DNA of 64,000 nucleotides from Acheta domesticus. Taxonomy: Eukaryota > Arthropoda > Insecta > Orthoptera > Gryllidae. Under the pieces are notes generated by a model. The model was given only the letters and a program-made list of their open reading frames with translations. It did not search any database and was not told the origin of the DNA. This document shows, one piece after another, positions 44,693 through 55,984 of the stretch (the stretch's first letter is position 1; each line of letters begins with the position of its first letter). Where the stretch lies: assembly GCA_031308135.1 (NCBI GenBank), contig JAHLJT010000631.1:148620580-148684579 (forward strand). Reading direction: 5' to 3'. The position numbers and the translations under genes were made by a program.

Positions 44693-44960
44693 GCATATTA
44701 GCATTCCTTACCTTCATACGGAACCAAGAGAAATTACAGCTCGCCATTGGTTGACGTTTCAAAATGGCCGGACGCGGTAGATTCAAATAATGTACTCACA
44801 ATCGGGTGTAGGCCCACAGCTGACTTTGGTTTTCGTTTGAATTTGTTTTCTTGGATTAGCAAACCAAAACTGTATTCTAAAAAATTAAACAAATAGTTAG
44901 TTCTTTCTTTAACAATACTTCATAAACTTATATTACGAACGTTACCGCTTTTTATTTGTC
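44693..44960. repeat. Left terminal inverted repeat of the MULE
   Basis: Reverse complement of 51459-51722 with scattered differences and small indels. It starts GCATATTAGCATTCCTTACC. The TIR of MULEs usually holds the promoter and transposase binding sites; neither was pinpointed. Confidence 0.9.
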
Positions 44961-45117
44961 GCGGGAATATATGTTGGTACGCTTTAACAAATCTGTGTCG
45001 ATGTTATGATATTAGGTTAAACGTTTGTTTGGAGTTACCTTATTATTACTGGAGTTATAACTTCTGACCGAATTATAGCGTTAGATATTTTCTGTAGTTC
45101 TACGTTTACCTGTGAGA

Positions 45118-48100
45118 ATGTTTTGGCATTCTGAAATAAATTCGGAAATACTTCCTGGAAGTTTCGAGAATGAAATTGTTGAAATTTCTGATAATGTAGT
45201 TTGTATCAGAAGTTCTATTTCTTCAATGAATGATATTAAAGCATGGAAAGAAGAATTTCAGAGAAACACACAAACCCAGTGGAATTATTTAACGTCTAAA
45301 CCACATATGGTGAAAAGTGTTTGTTTGTAAGTAGAAAGCTAATCTGAATCATGGTTATGTCTTGTGAAAATTGGTTTTGATAATGGAAAGTTGATCAAGA
45401 TAATCTGTTATCAATTTGAATGACTGATTTTAAATCTTTAAATATTTTAAATCCACCTATATTTCAGTTTTGTTTTTTTCTTCACATTAAGTCATTACAA
45501 ACCCACTACAGTACTATACATATTACCTTGGTGCTTTTGTGCAAAATCATGGCTCACAGCATTTATTAAGAATGGAACAATTGTTCTTGAAACATGTGTA
45601 TTATAGCGTTTATTAAGAATGCTATTTACCTCAAATAATTCTTCCCATTGCATAAGCCAAACACATTATAGAAACATCATCTTTGTAATTACTTGAAGTA
45701 TTGTGTTTTATACATGTTTTTGTTCATCTCAGTGTTTTCCTATAATTGAACACAAACTATATAAATTAAGTTTAAATGCCATTTTCTTTCAGAAAAAAAT
45801 TTGTGTGTCATCACAGTTCTTTCATGAAAATTCCAAGAAATGAAAACAAAAAAGGTTTGTCAAAGAATGCTGACTGTCCAGCTAGCATGACATTGAAGGT
45901 TAAGATAAACAGTGTTGCTACTAGAAAGAAGGATCCTTATGTTAAGGTAATAAATAATTAAGGGAGACAAGTTTTAAAGCTTTCATTCCAGTTTATAACA
46001 CTTCTTTCCTCATGTGTTGTACATTCCTCTAGTCATGGAGGAAATTAACATACTGTTCTTCAGAATGAACATTTTAATTTCATGTACTCAGTTTCATCAT
46101 TATTAAATTTCAAGGGAAAAATACACCTAAGTTAAAAATTTGAATAAAATATTTTTATAATATTTCCAGAGGGGCCTGTGTGGAATTATTACTCTTCAAA
46201 ACAAGCACAGTCATTCCTTAGTAACTGGAGAGACTTTGCGCTTCCTAACTCCAGATGAAAAAAACAAAGAAGCTTTCTTTGAATATTTTAATAGTGGAAT
46301 GGGTATTGCTGAGTCATGTAGGTATCATAAAGGATTGTTAGATTTAGAAGAAGAAAATAAAGAGCAAAAATTTGCAAGTGGGAGAACAAATCCTACTGAT
46401 AGATCAGTAAGGCAGTGGTATGACGTATGGAGACAACAGAACTTGGGCCCAAGAAGGTGTTTAGGTGTTTTGGATGTAAGTAAAAATAAGTTTTATGTGA
46501 GAAAGTAATGTCTGATCGTCCTTTCGTTACTTCGCATGAAAACAAATATATGTATCATTCCGCCTATAAGTTCGTGATTGGTTGCACCTTTCGCGCCGCG
46601 ATATTGCTCAAATACAAGCACGTGCTACGGCACGAGCTGTCATAACACATTTCTCACTAGTACTTGTTCTACAGTACCCCAAAATATCAAACATGCATGT
46701 AATGTGCTTAAATATCGAGGTACTCACATACATGATTCTCACTGATTCCAACACCTGTCAATTCGGTGGTCAGTTCTTTCACCTGTCTGACAGTCACTCG
46801 GATTTGTAGTTGCTAGTTTCAAAAGGACTTTCTTCTTCTAGCCATTTCTAAGGGTTTTGTCTGTGAATGTTTAAAATCTGATGTACAGGGAAGAGCTTCA
46901 CTAATATTATGTTCAACGTGTACCTAAAACTCAGTTTATCGGAGTTGCCAAAACAACGCATTTCACTTACAACACAAAGAACACTAACATTTAGAACCTT
47001 CACCTTCAAGATTGGAATTGCAACTGGTCGAAAATTCGTTGCTGAAACTGTGATCTGTTGTTCCGAGAAGTATATCTAACACGACTGCGTTGATGGGGAC
47101 AGCTGGCGTGTACGAAGGCACGGCGCCCACACGACACCAGTGGCGAACGGGCGTTATCTCAGAGATGCGTTGACAATCGTTAGTGGCTTCAGGGTCACTG
47201 TGTCCGATTTCTCTGCAATGCAGAAGAGAACCTTCATTCGACTTCCTTTGTGGCATACAGAGGAGAAATAAATTCATTTTGAAAGGGCCTAACTAGTATC
47301 ACGCTCTACTCCCTGAAAAAAAGTGGTGACAAGAACTTGAACGAGCCACGACCACGTGTATTTGTTTACATGGGGAGTAATTTTAGGGTGACAAATTTAT
47401 TACATATATTTCCATTTGCTTGATTTGAAAATGTATACGAATCTAACGAAAATAATTAATATTGTTCCAGAAAATAAAGGAAAAATTAAAACTTTACGAA
47501 CAACATGGAGCCATTGTTATGACACAAGAGGCTCCTTTTGCTGTTGTAGTCATTACTCCACTGATGAAAAGAGCTAATGATTTAATAGCAAAAACTCAAT
47601 TAGTTTTTGTAGACACCACCAGTGCTTGTGATGCTGCAAACCACAGCATCACATTTTTACTAACTCCTTGTGCTGCTGGTGCAGTGCCTGTTGGCATTAT
47701 AATTACTCAGGGACAGACTGAAGTGTCCTACACCACTGGATTCCAGCTTCTGAAGAAAGGTGTGAGGAGGCTCAATGCTCCAAAGTATTTTGTAACAGAC
47801 AATTCCCAAACTGAGATCAATGCCCTTAAGGCTGTGTGGCCCGACAGCGGTAACTTGTTGTGCATATTTCACGTATGTCAATCAGTATGGAGATGGCTAT
47901 GGGATGTAAAACATGGCATTGAGAAATCTCAACGACAAGTTATGATGCGACATTTCCAAAAGATTTTGTATTGTAAGTCAGTAGAAGAAGCAGAAGCTGC
48001 ATTCCATGACGCCCTAATCTCCACAGAGATAGTGAATTGGAAAAAGTATCTCCAAGACACCTGGAAATTCAAAGAAAAATGGTGCCTTGCTTGGAGAGAT

Positions 48101-48841
48101 GCAATTGTGAAAGGGCACCACACTAACAATTATTCGGAAATTACAGTCCGATTATTTAAAGATATTGTTCTTTCACGAGTGAGGGTTTACAATGTTGTGG
48201 CCCTTATAGATTTTGAAACCACTGCACTTGAAAAATACTACTGCAACAGATTGAGAGACTTTGCATATAGTAGAAATGCCAGTGCTAGACTGCTCTTTAA
48301 TGCTTTGATGGAAAAGGGAAAGTATATTAAAGAGTGTGATGTTAAAAAAGTCACGGAAAGTATTTTTACAGTTCCCAGTGAGAAAAAGTCTGAAATACTG
48401 TACACTGTAAATACTGAATGTGGGTGTTGCTCTTGTGCCAATGGCCAGCACGGAAAATTTTGCAAACACCAGGCTGCAGTGTTCAGAATTTTTGGTGTGC
48501 CAAGTGTGAATTTGCCACCAGTCAGTGCTTCAGACAGATACTCTGTGGCAAAATTAGCTCTTGGAGAAAAAGCACCTCCTTTGTCTTTTTATGAACCTTT
48601 CATTCCAGTGGAACCTGCATTCGATGCACCAGATACATTTAGAGCTGATACCACAGAAACTGTGAATGATAATGAAGGACAAAAAGATGCAACAAACTCC
48701 TCCTCATCATCATCAATTAACTCTCATATTGAAGAAACACTGAGAAAAGAATGTGTGAATGAAATATGCCTAATGTTTGGAAATTTAAATGACAAATTTA
48801 AGGTGCCTTTAGAGAGTCTTCTACAGTATAAAAAAAATTAG
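45118..48841 (+). CDS. MULE/Phantom transposase, four exons, C-terminus truncated
   Basis: Exons 45118-45326, 45793-45946, 46170-46475 and 47471-48841 join in phase with GT donors and AG acceptors (GTAAGT at 45327 and 46476). Exons 2-3 form a FLYWCH/WRKY-GCM1-type zinc finger: FVCHHS, NADCPA, then HSHS. Exon 4 is the DDE core: LVFVDTTSACD (first Asp), YFVTDNSQTEI (second Asp), IFHVCQSVWRW, and HHTNNYSEI as a likely Glu site. A SWIM zinc finger CGCCSCANGQHGKFCKH follows. A Ser-rich linker leads to the stop. An A8 run just before the stop appears one base short, because coding-like sequence with a basic KKKRKR signal continues in another frame to 49098. It would cut and paste the MULE. Confidence 0.86.
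46987..47277 (-). other. Antisense exon-like open frame in MULE intron 3
   Basis: A 97-codon minus-strand frame within the third transposase intron. It contains a possible acceptor (TGCATTGCAG) and donor (GAAG|GTGAAG) that would define an internal exon reading EIGHSDPEATNDCQRISEIT onward. No family was recognised. It could be a captured host exon, an exon of an element-encoded second gene, or chance. Confidence 0.25.
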
Positions 48842-49098
48842 AAAGCATTAAAAGCCTCTCTGAATGGGAAAACTTTCTTACACCTCCTAAGCCTCAATCC
48901 AGGCAACAAAGAGCAGGTGGAGCTATTAGGGTGCAACCTACATCCTTATCTAGAAGAGTGTCAGTGACAAAAGGCAGCAAAAGATTGCCTGCTGGGAGAC
49001 CTGCTTCAGGGGAACCAGTGAAGAAGAAGAGGAAGAGAAATTTGGCTACAAATGTCAAAGAAAATGTACCCAATGCAAAGTCCCATGGCACACTGTAG
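48842..49098 (+). pseudogene. Out-of-frame C-terminal tail of the MULE transposase
   Basis: One frame over from the truncated protein it reads SLSEWENFLTPPKPQSRQQ and later EPVKKKRKRNLATNVKE, ending at TAG 49096-49098. The basic cluster looks like a nuclear localisation signal. The shift is explained by loss of one A in the run at about 48830-48838. AATAAA follows at 49228-49233. Confidence 0.75.
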
Positions 49099-49681
49099 CT
49101 TAATAGTTTAAAATATTCCATGGTATTGGCATTTCAGGAAAAGTGGGAAAGATATCTTGTTTTCAACTCTTAGAATGAATTAATGTGTATTTAATTCATG
49201 ATTATATGCTCTTAAATTATATCAATGAATAAATAAATGTGAAAGAATTAATTAATCTTTAAAAGTAATAAATGACATAATTAAATGTGATTAGAGAGCC
49301 AACAATTATATTTCATACTTTTTTCTTCCTTATGCCAACTTCACATTGATATATTCTTTGATCTTGTGTTTCTTCAAATTGAAAGTTAACTGATGATGTG
49401 TAGTTTGTTACAGGAGTTTCATTTGTTTTCTAAATTTTCACTCTCTGTAATGTAGGTCCAAAATCCTTTTGTGTTTTGGAACAGATTCTATTAGTCATGA
49501 AATAGTCAGTAGTAAACCTATAATTATGATTTTGTAATATATTTATAAAAATTTTCAGAAAAAAATTAAAAAAACATTTTTTATATATTTTTAAGAATTT
49601 GAGATTTTGTATAGATTCAAATAAAACTTTTAATTGAATCTGGGATTAGGCATCTAAAATAATAACATCAATAAAAAAAGT
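49099..49681. other. AT-rich 3' region and spacer between inverted copies
   Basis: Contains polyadenylation-like AATAAA signals at 49228 and downstream, and otherwise low-complexity AT DNA. It forms the would-be loop between the sense and antisense transposase segments. Confidence 0.5.
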
Positions 49682-50490
49682 ATTTCTCTTCCTCTTCTTC
49701 TTCACTGGTTCCCCTGAAGCAGGTCTCCCAGCAGGCAATCTTTTGCTGCCTTTTGTCACTGACACTCTTCTAGATAAGGATGTAGGTTGCACCCTAATAG
49801 CTCCACCTGCTCTTTGTTGCCTGGATTGAGGCTTAGGAGGTGTAAGAAAGTTTTCCCATTCAGAGAGGCTTTTAATGCAACATTGTAAACCCTCACTCGT
49901 GAAAGAACAATATCTTTAAATAATCGGACTGTAATTTCCGAATAATTGTTAGTGTGGTGCCCTTTCACAATTGCATCTCTCCAAGCAAGGCACCATTTTT
50001 CTTTGAATTTCCAGGTGTCTTGGAGATACTTTTTCCAATTCACTATCTCTGTGGAGATTAGGGCGTCATGGAATGCAGCTTCTGCTTCTTCTACTGACTT
50101 ACAATACAAAATCTTTTGGAAATGTCGCATCATAACTTGTCGTTGAGATTTCTCAATGCCATGTTTTACATCCCATAGCCATCTCCATACTGATTGACAT
50201 ACGTGAAATATGCACAACAAGTTACCGCTGTCGGGCCACACAGCCTTAAGGGCATTGATCTCAGCTTGGGAATTGTCTGTTACAAAATACTTTGGAGCAT
50301 TGAGCCTCTTGTAGGAGTCACTCACACCTTTCTTCAGAAGCTGGAATCCAGTGGTGTAGGACATTTCAGTCTGTCCCTGAGTAATTATAATGCCAACAGG
50401 CACTGCACCAGCAGCACAAGGAGTTAGTAAAAATGTGATGCTGTGGTTTGCAGCAGCATCACAAGCACTGGTGGTGTCTACAAAAACTAA
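49682..50490 (-). pseudogene. Inverted, deleted duplicate of the MULE transposase
   Basis: The minus strand matches + positions 47604-48195 followed directly by 48846-49042. The segment encoding the late catalytic region and SWIM finger (48196-48845) is missing. The breakpoint shares a single G and has no GT-AG intron ends, so it is a deletion, not splicing. It keeps 12 nt (reading SDSY-K) that the sense gene lacks and has Met for Val and Ala for Thr, so it came from another copy of the family. It keeps the second Asp motif (YFVTDNSQAEI) and IFHVCQ. No Met-initiated domain is functional. Confidence 0.9.
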
Positions 50491-51458
50491 GAGTATATCA
50501 ATATTTTATACATGCTCATACTGGTTTAGATTATATTTTATTAAATATATATTCGTTGTTGTTCTTTGCATTATTAAATTGTCCTACATAACTTTTAAAA
50601 ATGTTAATAAATCCGTTTATGGAGGGTAATGGATTTCAAGTACAGAACTGTCAATTTTGAATTATTAAAACCCTTTATTACATAGTGTTTGTACTAATGG
50701 TACTATTTATATTGTATTATTTGTATTGTTTGTATTGTTAGTATTTATTTGAATTATTAAGGTATTTCATTTATGAATTCAGTTGTATTTAATGTTATGT
50801 TTATCAATTTCTTTAGAGCAATATACTTTATTCTGTTATACTGAATATTGTAATTAATATTGATGTTTTAAATTTTAAAGTATGATGATCAATAGTACAA
50901 TATTAAAATTAAAGTGATTCACAAAGAAAAAAGTTTAAAATAAAATTGAACATGTGTTTTAATTTGTGCAGAATAATTTAACCACGACCTAAATTCGTTT
51001 GTTTTGGGAAATATTAAAAAAGATGAAAGGTATTTAAAATATAGTTTAATATTTTTATTATTTTTCAACTAAGTTAGTAATTCTTGTAAAGGGCCTTTGA
51101 AATATAGCAAAAATGTTTCTAACATTTTCCCCTACTTCTGTGAACTTCAATAGAAAAGAACGATAAATGAAACTTGATCGAATGAATTATTTATTTAAAA
51201 CAACATATCAAACAAACTTCAATGTCTACTCTTAGTTTCCAGTAATTTTGCCACCATAAATGGACAATAAACTAATAATTGAAGTCTGTTGTAAGCCTTG
51301 AAGGCAACACTGACGATATCTCACGAATTAACATCATATAACACTAAGGGAAACATTTCCACAAAATAAACAAATGACATGACATAAACGTCTATCCTAA
51401 TACCATAAGATCAACGAAGATTTGTTACGGTCTGCCAACAGTGATTCCTGCGATGGTA
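50491..51458. other. AT-rich MULE interior, no gene
   Basis: About 970 bp of AT-rich sequence between the inverted duplicate and the right TIR. No feature recognised. Confidence 0.5.
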
Positions 51459-51722
51459 GACAAATAAAAAGCGATAACGTTCATATTTTAAGTTTATGAA
51501 GTATTATTAAAGAAAGAACTAAGTATTTGTTTAATTTTTAGACTATAATTTTGGTTTGCTAATCTAATAAAATATAATTTCAAACGAAAACCAAAATCAG
51601 TTGTGGACCTAGACCTGAGAACATTATTTGAATCTACCGCGCCCGGCCATTTTCAGACGTCAACCAATGGTGAGCCGTAAATTTCTCTTGGTTCCGTATG
51701 AAGGTAAAGAATGCTAATATGC
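51459..51722. repeat. Right terminal inverted repeat of the MULE
   Basis: Pairs with 44693-44960 over nearly its whole length and ends GGTAAAGAATGCTAATATGC at the 9-bp duplication. Confidence 0.9.
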
Positions 51723-52119
51723 CGCCCGGTCCAGGGGACGAGGGAACGCTGCCGCCCCGCCGCCCGACCCACGGACCGATGCCGCGCCTAGAGGGGCGGA
51801 ACGCCCGGGCGATGACCCAGAAGGGTCGGACTTTAAGCTAAGTTAGTTGTAAGTTAGGTTAAGATATCGTTACAAATTGTAGGAGGCTTCACCCCGTTGA
51901 TTACCTTTCATTTTGTTTTAATTAAATTCAGAAACTCAGGAAAGAGTGTTTCACTGCCGAATGCATGAAAATGCCCAGTCACGCAAGCGTCCTGTCCAAA
52001 TTTCAGCCGGGCGTATGAGGCAACAGATGAGTGCAGACAGAAATCCACAGGTGAGTCGTGTCACGCCCTGAGATCCATCCCGCCGAACTCGATGAGAGAG
52101 TGCGGGGTGTTACAAAAAC

Positions 52120-52936
52120 ATAGTTGGATCAAATAAGGAGATATATGAACTCCTCAAAGATAAGTCTACATCAAGGAGCTAAAGAAGCACTTGGAGAAAT
52201 ATTATTAACATTTTAAAGAAAGAATTTTATTTAAAGAAATAAGAAAAGAAGAGGGAGAAGCTATTGGATTACTCAGGAGCTGGAGCGGGAAATACAGCAA
52301 AAGAAGAGACTGTATGAAAAATGGCTGAGTACCAAGAAAGCGGAAAATAGGGAGGAATATAACATCCAACGAAATAGGGTTAGAAACATGATAAGAAAAG
52401 AAAAACAACAATCATGGGAGCGTAAATGCCAAGAAGTAGAAATGTACTTAGGTGGGACAAAAACAAGCGAGATTTGGAAGTTCATAAAACAAGTCAAATC
52501 TCCCCAAATGGAAAAAGTCCGCATACAAAGTGTATCTGTAAGTAAATGGGAAGAGTATTTTAGAACATTATTAAATGAAGGAAGATCAGATTTTCTTGGA
52601 ACTACAGAAAGGGAAAAGAAATCTCTGGCCAGAGAAATTACAGTAACCGAAGAGAGGGTCAAGAGATGTATCAAAGAAATGAAAGGTGGTAAGGCTCCGG
52701 GTCCAGGAGAAATCCCATGCGAATTGATAAAGAATGGAACACCAAAGCTAGTGCGGATGATGACGAAGCTAATTAATAGCTGTATCAATAAAGGCGTTAT
52801 ACCCGAAGACTGGAAAATGGCACCAATATACTTAAAAAATAACACCAATGTATGAGAAAGGAAGGAAAGTCATGTGAAAATTATAGAGGGATAGCAGTGA
52901 CAAACACGTTCAGTAAGGTATATGAAAGAATGTTAA
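52120..52936 (+). pseudogene. RTE-like linker and RT fingers
   Basis: Resumes the interrupted frame with a SNKEIYELLKDK-like segment and reaches the RT N-terminus: IWKFIKQVKS, then a GGKAPGPGEIP motif (the usual GKA-G-D position) and VIPEDWKMAPI. Two frameshifts follow. It is cut at TTAA (52933-52936) by the next insertion within the NTFSKVYERM segment. Confidence 0.82.
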
Positions 52937-53817
52937 GGGGAGACCGTATGCACCATATTTCCCTATGCTGCCAATGCTAATTTTGGACATCTTAAATACG
53001 TTTTTTGGAAAAACTAGAAAAGATACAACTCTCAAATTTTTACTGCAACGAAATACTACATTAATAAACAATTACAAGTATTAAAATGTTTAGAGAAGTG
53101 AAAAAATGTTTAGAGAAAATCAGGTTTAAAGTTAATAATTATATTTTACTGAAGAAAATCTTTAAAAACACTTAGAGTTAATATTTTTCTGCATCATACT
53201 GAGCATCAGTAGAGTCATACTGGTCTTCTTTCCTTCTTTTCACTTTATCTTGCTTCTTTTGTGCAACTTGGTGCAGCAATGTCAGCAAATTTCTAACAAG
53301 GATTGTCTTGTATTATCCCCACAATCTACACCCAGAACATTTAAAAACTTCTGTTTTTCTGAAACTCCATCATTGAAACACAAGATGGCATCGTATACAC
53401 CAAATCTTAAAGTACTGATTTGCACAAATACAGTTTTGAGTAATCGTGTTCAAATTACTAAATTCACAGATTCGTTCAAATTCTGGGTAATAGTAACAAA
53501 ACAATAACAAACTTTGTAAACACGCATGAATTCGGTACCTATCGATAGTAAATGCAGGTTAGCAAAACATTCACATAAAAAAACTACGATAACGCGCAAA
53601 CAAATACGAGAGATTTCCAAATTTATTTCAATTTTGACGTAAAGGAGGCGTGGCATTTAAATGTATTTCCTACGAAGAGTTTCATGAAAAACATTATAAA
53701 ATTTGAACCACTGGGCGGATTCGAATGAAACAAAAAGCATTTTACACTCGAACGGACTTTTCAAATAAAATAAAAACTAAAATCAAATTTTTGAAGCCAT
53801 TATCCTACTGTCTCCCC
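52937..53817. mobile_element. TTAA-targeting MITE, 881 bp (Kolobok- or piggyBac-like)
   Basis: The left junction is TTAA (52933-52936) and the right is TTAT (53818-53821), which is probably a mutated TTAA. Termini GGGGAGACCGTATG and (reverse strand) GGGGAGACAGTAGG are inverted. The GGG start after TTAA fits Kolobok better than piggyBac. There is no transposase. Removing it rejoins the RTE-like RT. Confidence 0.65.
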
Positions 53818-53821
53818 TTAT

Positions 53822-54221
53822 GAGAATTAATAGGAGAGGGAAACGAGGAATACGAAGAAGAACAAAGTGGTTTTAGAGCGGGTCGTTCTTGCATAGATAA
53901 CCTGTTTTGTTTGTCCCAGGTGATGCAAAAGAAATGGCAAACACGGAGAGAACTCTATCTGGTCTTCTTTGATTTAGCAAAGGCTTATGATAGTGTGCCA
54001 GTCATAAAGTTATGGGAAGTTAAGAAAGTAATTTAAATACAATTTTAATAAATGCGGTGAAGGAATTGTACATAGATCAAAAAGGAAAAGTGAAAGTTGG
54101 AAAACAGATGACCAAAGCATTTCCTATATCAAAAGGACTACGGCAAGCATGTTGTCTGTTACCTCTTTAAAATATGACCATGTTTCCCTCTTTAAAATAT
54201 ATGTTAATGCGGTGTTACAGG
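53822..54221 (+). pseudogene. RTE-like RT palm, motifs A and B
   Basis: Continues from the previous piece: EEEQSGFRAGRSCIDNLFCL, then motif A YLVFFDLAKAYDSVP with its catalytic Asp, then motif B ISKGLRQAC (usually GLRQGC). A deletion or frameshift follows before the element is cut near AGG (54219-54221). Confidence 0.8.
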
Positions 54222-54814
54222 TGAGCCATTCCACGTCAAATCGCACAAAAAAGACCAAAATTTGACCTTCATATTTTTAATTTTTTTCTATTTTTTTCTA
54301 TTTGTTATATGGAGCAAATAAGTTAACACGTGTATTTTTATTTTTTTCTAACTTTATTATTTTCGGAAATATTGTATAATGAAATTTGCTAAAAATGACG
54401 CGCATCACTAACTTAAAAATTTCATATATTTGAATACACTAATTATAGAAATTCCGTTCAAATTCCATTCGAAACTTAAAAACATGTTTAATTTTTAAGA
54501 TTTTGCAAAATATTTAATTTCTTAAATTTTCAATTTTTTTTCAAAATTTGAAATTTTGAAAATTAAATATTTTTGTAAACTCGATGAGATAAAAATTTTA
54601 AAAAAATATTTATAAACGCAATAGAGTATTGATGATATCTTCAGAAAAAATCAAAGTGGGATCTCAGTAATTTTAAAAGATATTAATATTTTACGAAAGA
54701 GCGTATAATAGATTGCTGCAATAGACGCGTTTCTTGCGTTACTGACCGTCGGTTTCTTTGGATGAAGCAGGAATTTAATACTCTTGAGGTGGTAAAACTT
54801 CACGACTGAATATA

Positions 54815-54890
54815 TAAATAATAATATTTATGTATATACATAAATATAATGTATATATTATGTATATACATATAAATAATATTAATATAT
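54815..54890. repeat. AT-rich palindromic cluster
   Basis: Overlapping palindromes, including the 20-bp ATTTATGTATATACATAAAT and a second around TTATGTATATACATA. Probably microsatellite-derived, and able to form hairpins. Confidence 0.7.
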
Positions 54891-55241
54891 TTATAAATAA
54901 TTTATAGATTTATAATTAATTAAATGACGGATTCTTGACTCATGTTTTGATTGACATTTTTGAAATTTTCTGGTCCCTTACAACTAACTTTAAATACAAG
55001 CACTCGCTTACCATAGAATTCCTGAACTTTCGTCACAATGCACAGTTTTAATGCCTTATCGAATTTACTTCAGGTCTGGACAAAATTCCATTTTCTTCAG
55101 CCAACTTTTTAGACACTTTTATCATGCGTTCGGTTGCAGAAAAATGTCGTTTAATTTTATTGTATGTCCAACTTTCAAAATTGTCAAAATTTTAATATTG
55201 AACGGCATGCCATCTGTTGAGTGAAAGGAATCGATAAGCTT

Positions 55242-55639
55242 CTAAATAGTAACTTTGTCTGATTTTTCGATGGACGTCGAAGGATCTTCAATGTGAAAAA
55301 ATTTATCTGTGTTGGCACTTCGTACTTTCTGAAATTTCTCCTGGGGATACCGTTTTTGTTCCAATATTCTTTTCTTGGCTCCTATTGCAATTAAACTCTC
55401 GTTTATTTTCTCTTTATTAATTTCGCATACACTTGACAAACTATCTGAAGAGCTTAAATTGTTATTTCCTTGATTTCCACTCTTTTCACTATATTCTCTG
55501 GACGTTCCAATACTTTTGTTAATGTCACGAGAGCCTCTGATCTCGACGCTCTCTTCACTAACAAAAGGATGTTTTGGGAGCCGATTCCCTTCCAAAATGA
55601 ATCATAAATTTTCCAATCTAATGGCTCCTGTAATTTCAC
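55242..55639 (-). other. Open frames of unknown origin inside the TIR element
   Basis: Two overlapping minus-strand frames (55242-55595 and 55454-55639). One reads a polar Ser/Lys/Glu-rich sequence (KEKINESLIAIGAKKRIL, QEKFQKVRSANTDKFF). Composition is protein-like, but no family was recognised. It could be the remnant of the element's own gene. Confidence 0.2.
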
Positions 55640-55984
55640 CAGAAAATTGTGGTTTACGCGTCTTGGAGATTTTCTTTTCTAAAAACCGTAATCAGAAAGT
55701 TTAAATGGATTGAAACATCTGTCATATCTCATACGGCGATCGCTACTCATGTTGCACAGTGTACACACGATTCACAGAACATACACTAGCACTCTTATCT
55801 TCATAAGGTGCGTATTGTGACTGATGCTGAGAAAATTTTACTCATGTCCCTTGACAAGTGGTTGATTGTATTTCACGAGCAAGGTCAGGAGGGCACATAT
55901 CCCTAGGACACAAAGGGATGCAGTAAAATTTGTTTCGCTAACACAAGGAAATGCAGTTGTGGAATTCGTTTTGCTGTCACCCAT

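Larger units (their letters stand above)
44693..51722 (+). mobile_element. Mutator-like (Phantom-type) DNA transposon, 7.0 kb
   Basis: A perfect 9-bp target-site duplication CGCCCGGTC (44684-44692 and 51723-51731), the diagnostic length for Mutator. The ends are GCATATTAGCATTC with long terminal inverted repeats of about 265 bp (44693-44960, 51459-51722). It encodes a four-exon transposase and carries an inverted, deleted copy of part of that gene. It inserted into the GC-rich element at 43867-52114, so it is among the youngest layers of the stack. Confidence 0.93.
43867..52114. mobile_element. GC-rich insertion (probable solo LTR) holding a MULE
   Basis: Flanked by AAAAC on both sides (43862-43866 and 52115-52119); removing it restores the RTE-like frame. 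Without the MULE it is about 1.2 kb (43867-44692 plus 51732-52114). The right end GGGGTGTTACA is LTR-like, but the left end TAATGGGACGG is not a clean TG start, so the LTR assignment is tentative. CCG/GCC-rich tracts near 44580-44680 create Ala-rich open frames that are not genes. Confidence 0.65.

Noticed and set aside
44355..44780. Ala/Arg-rich open frames on both strands
   Set aside because: They come from GCC/CCG-rich DNA of the GC-rich insertion and run across the MULE border.
48196..48845. Missing segment in the inverted transposase copy as a spliced intron (retrocopy)
   Set aside because: Breakpoints lack GT-AG ends and fall inside coding sequence, so a deletion fits better.
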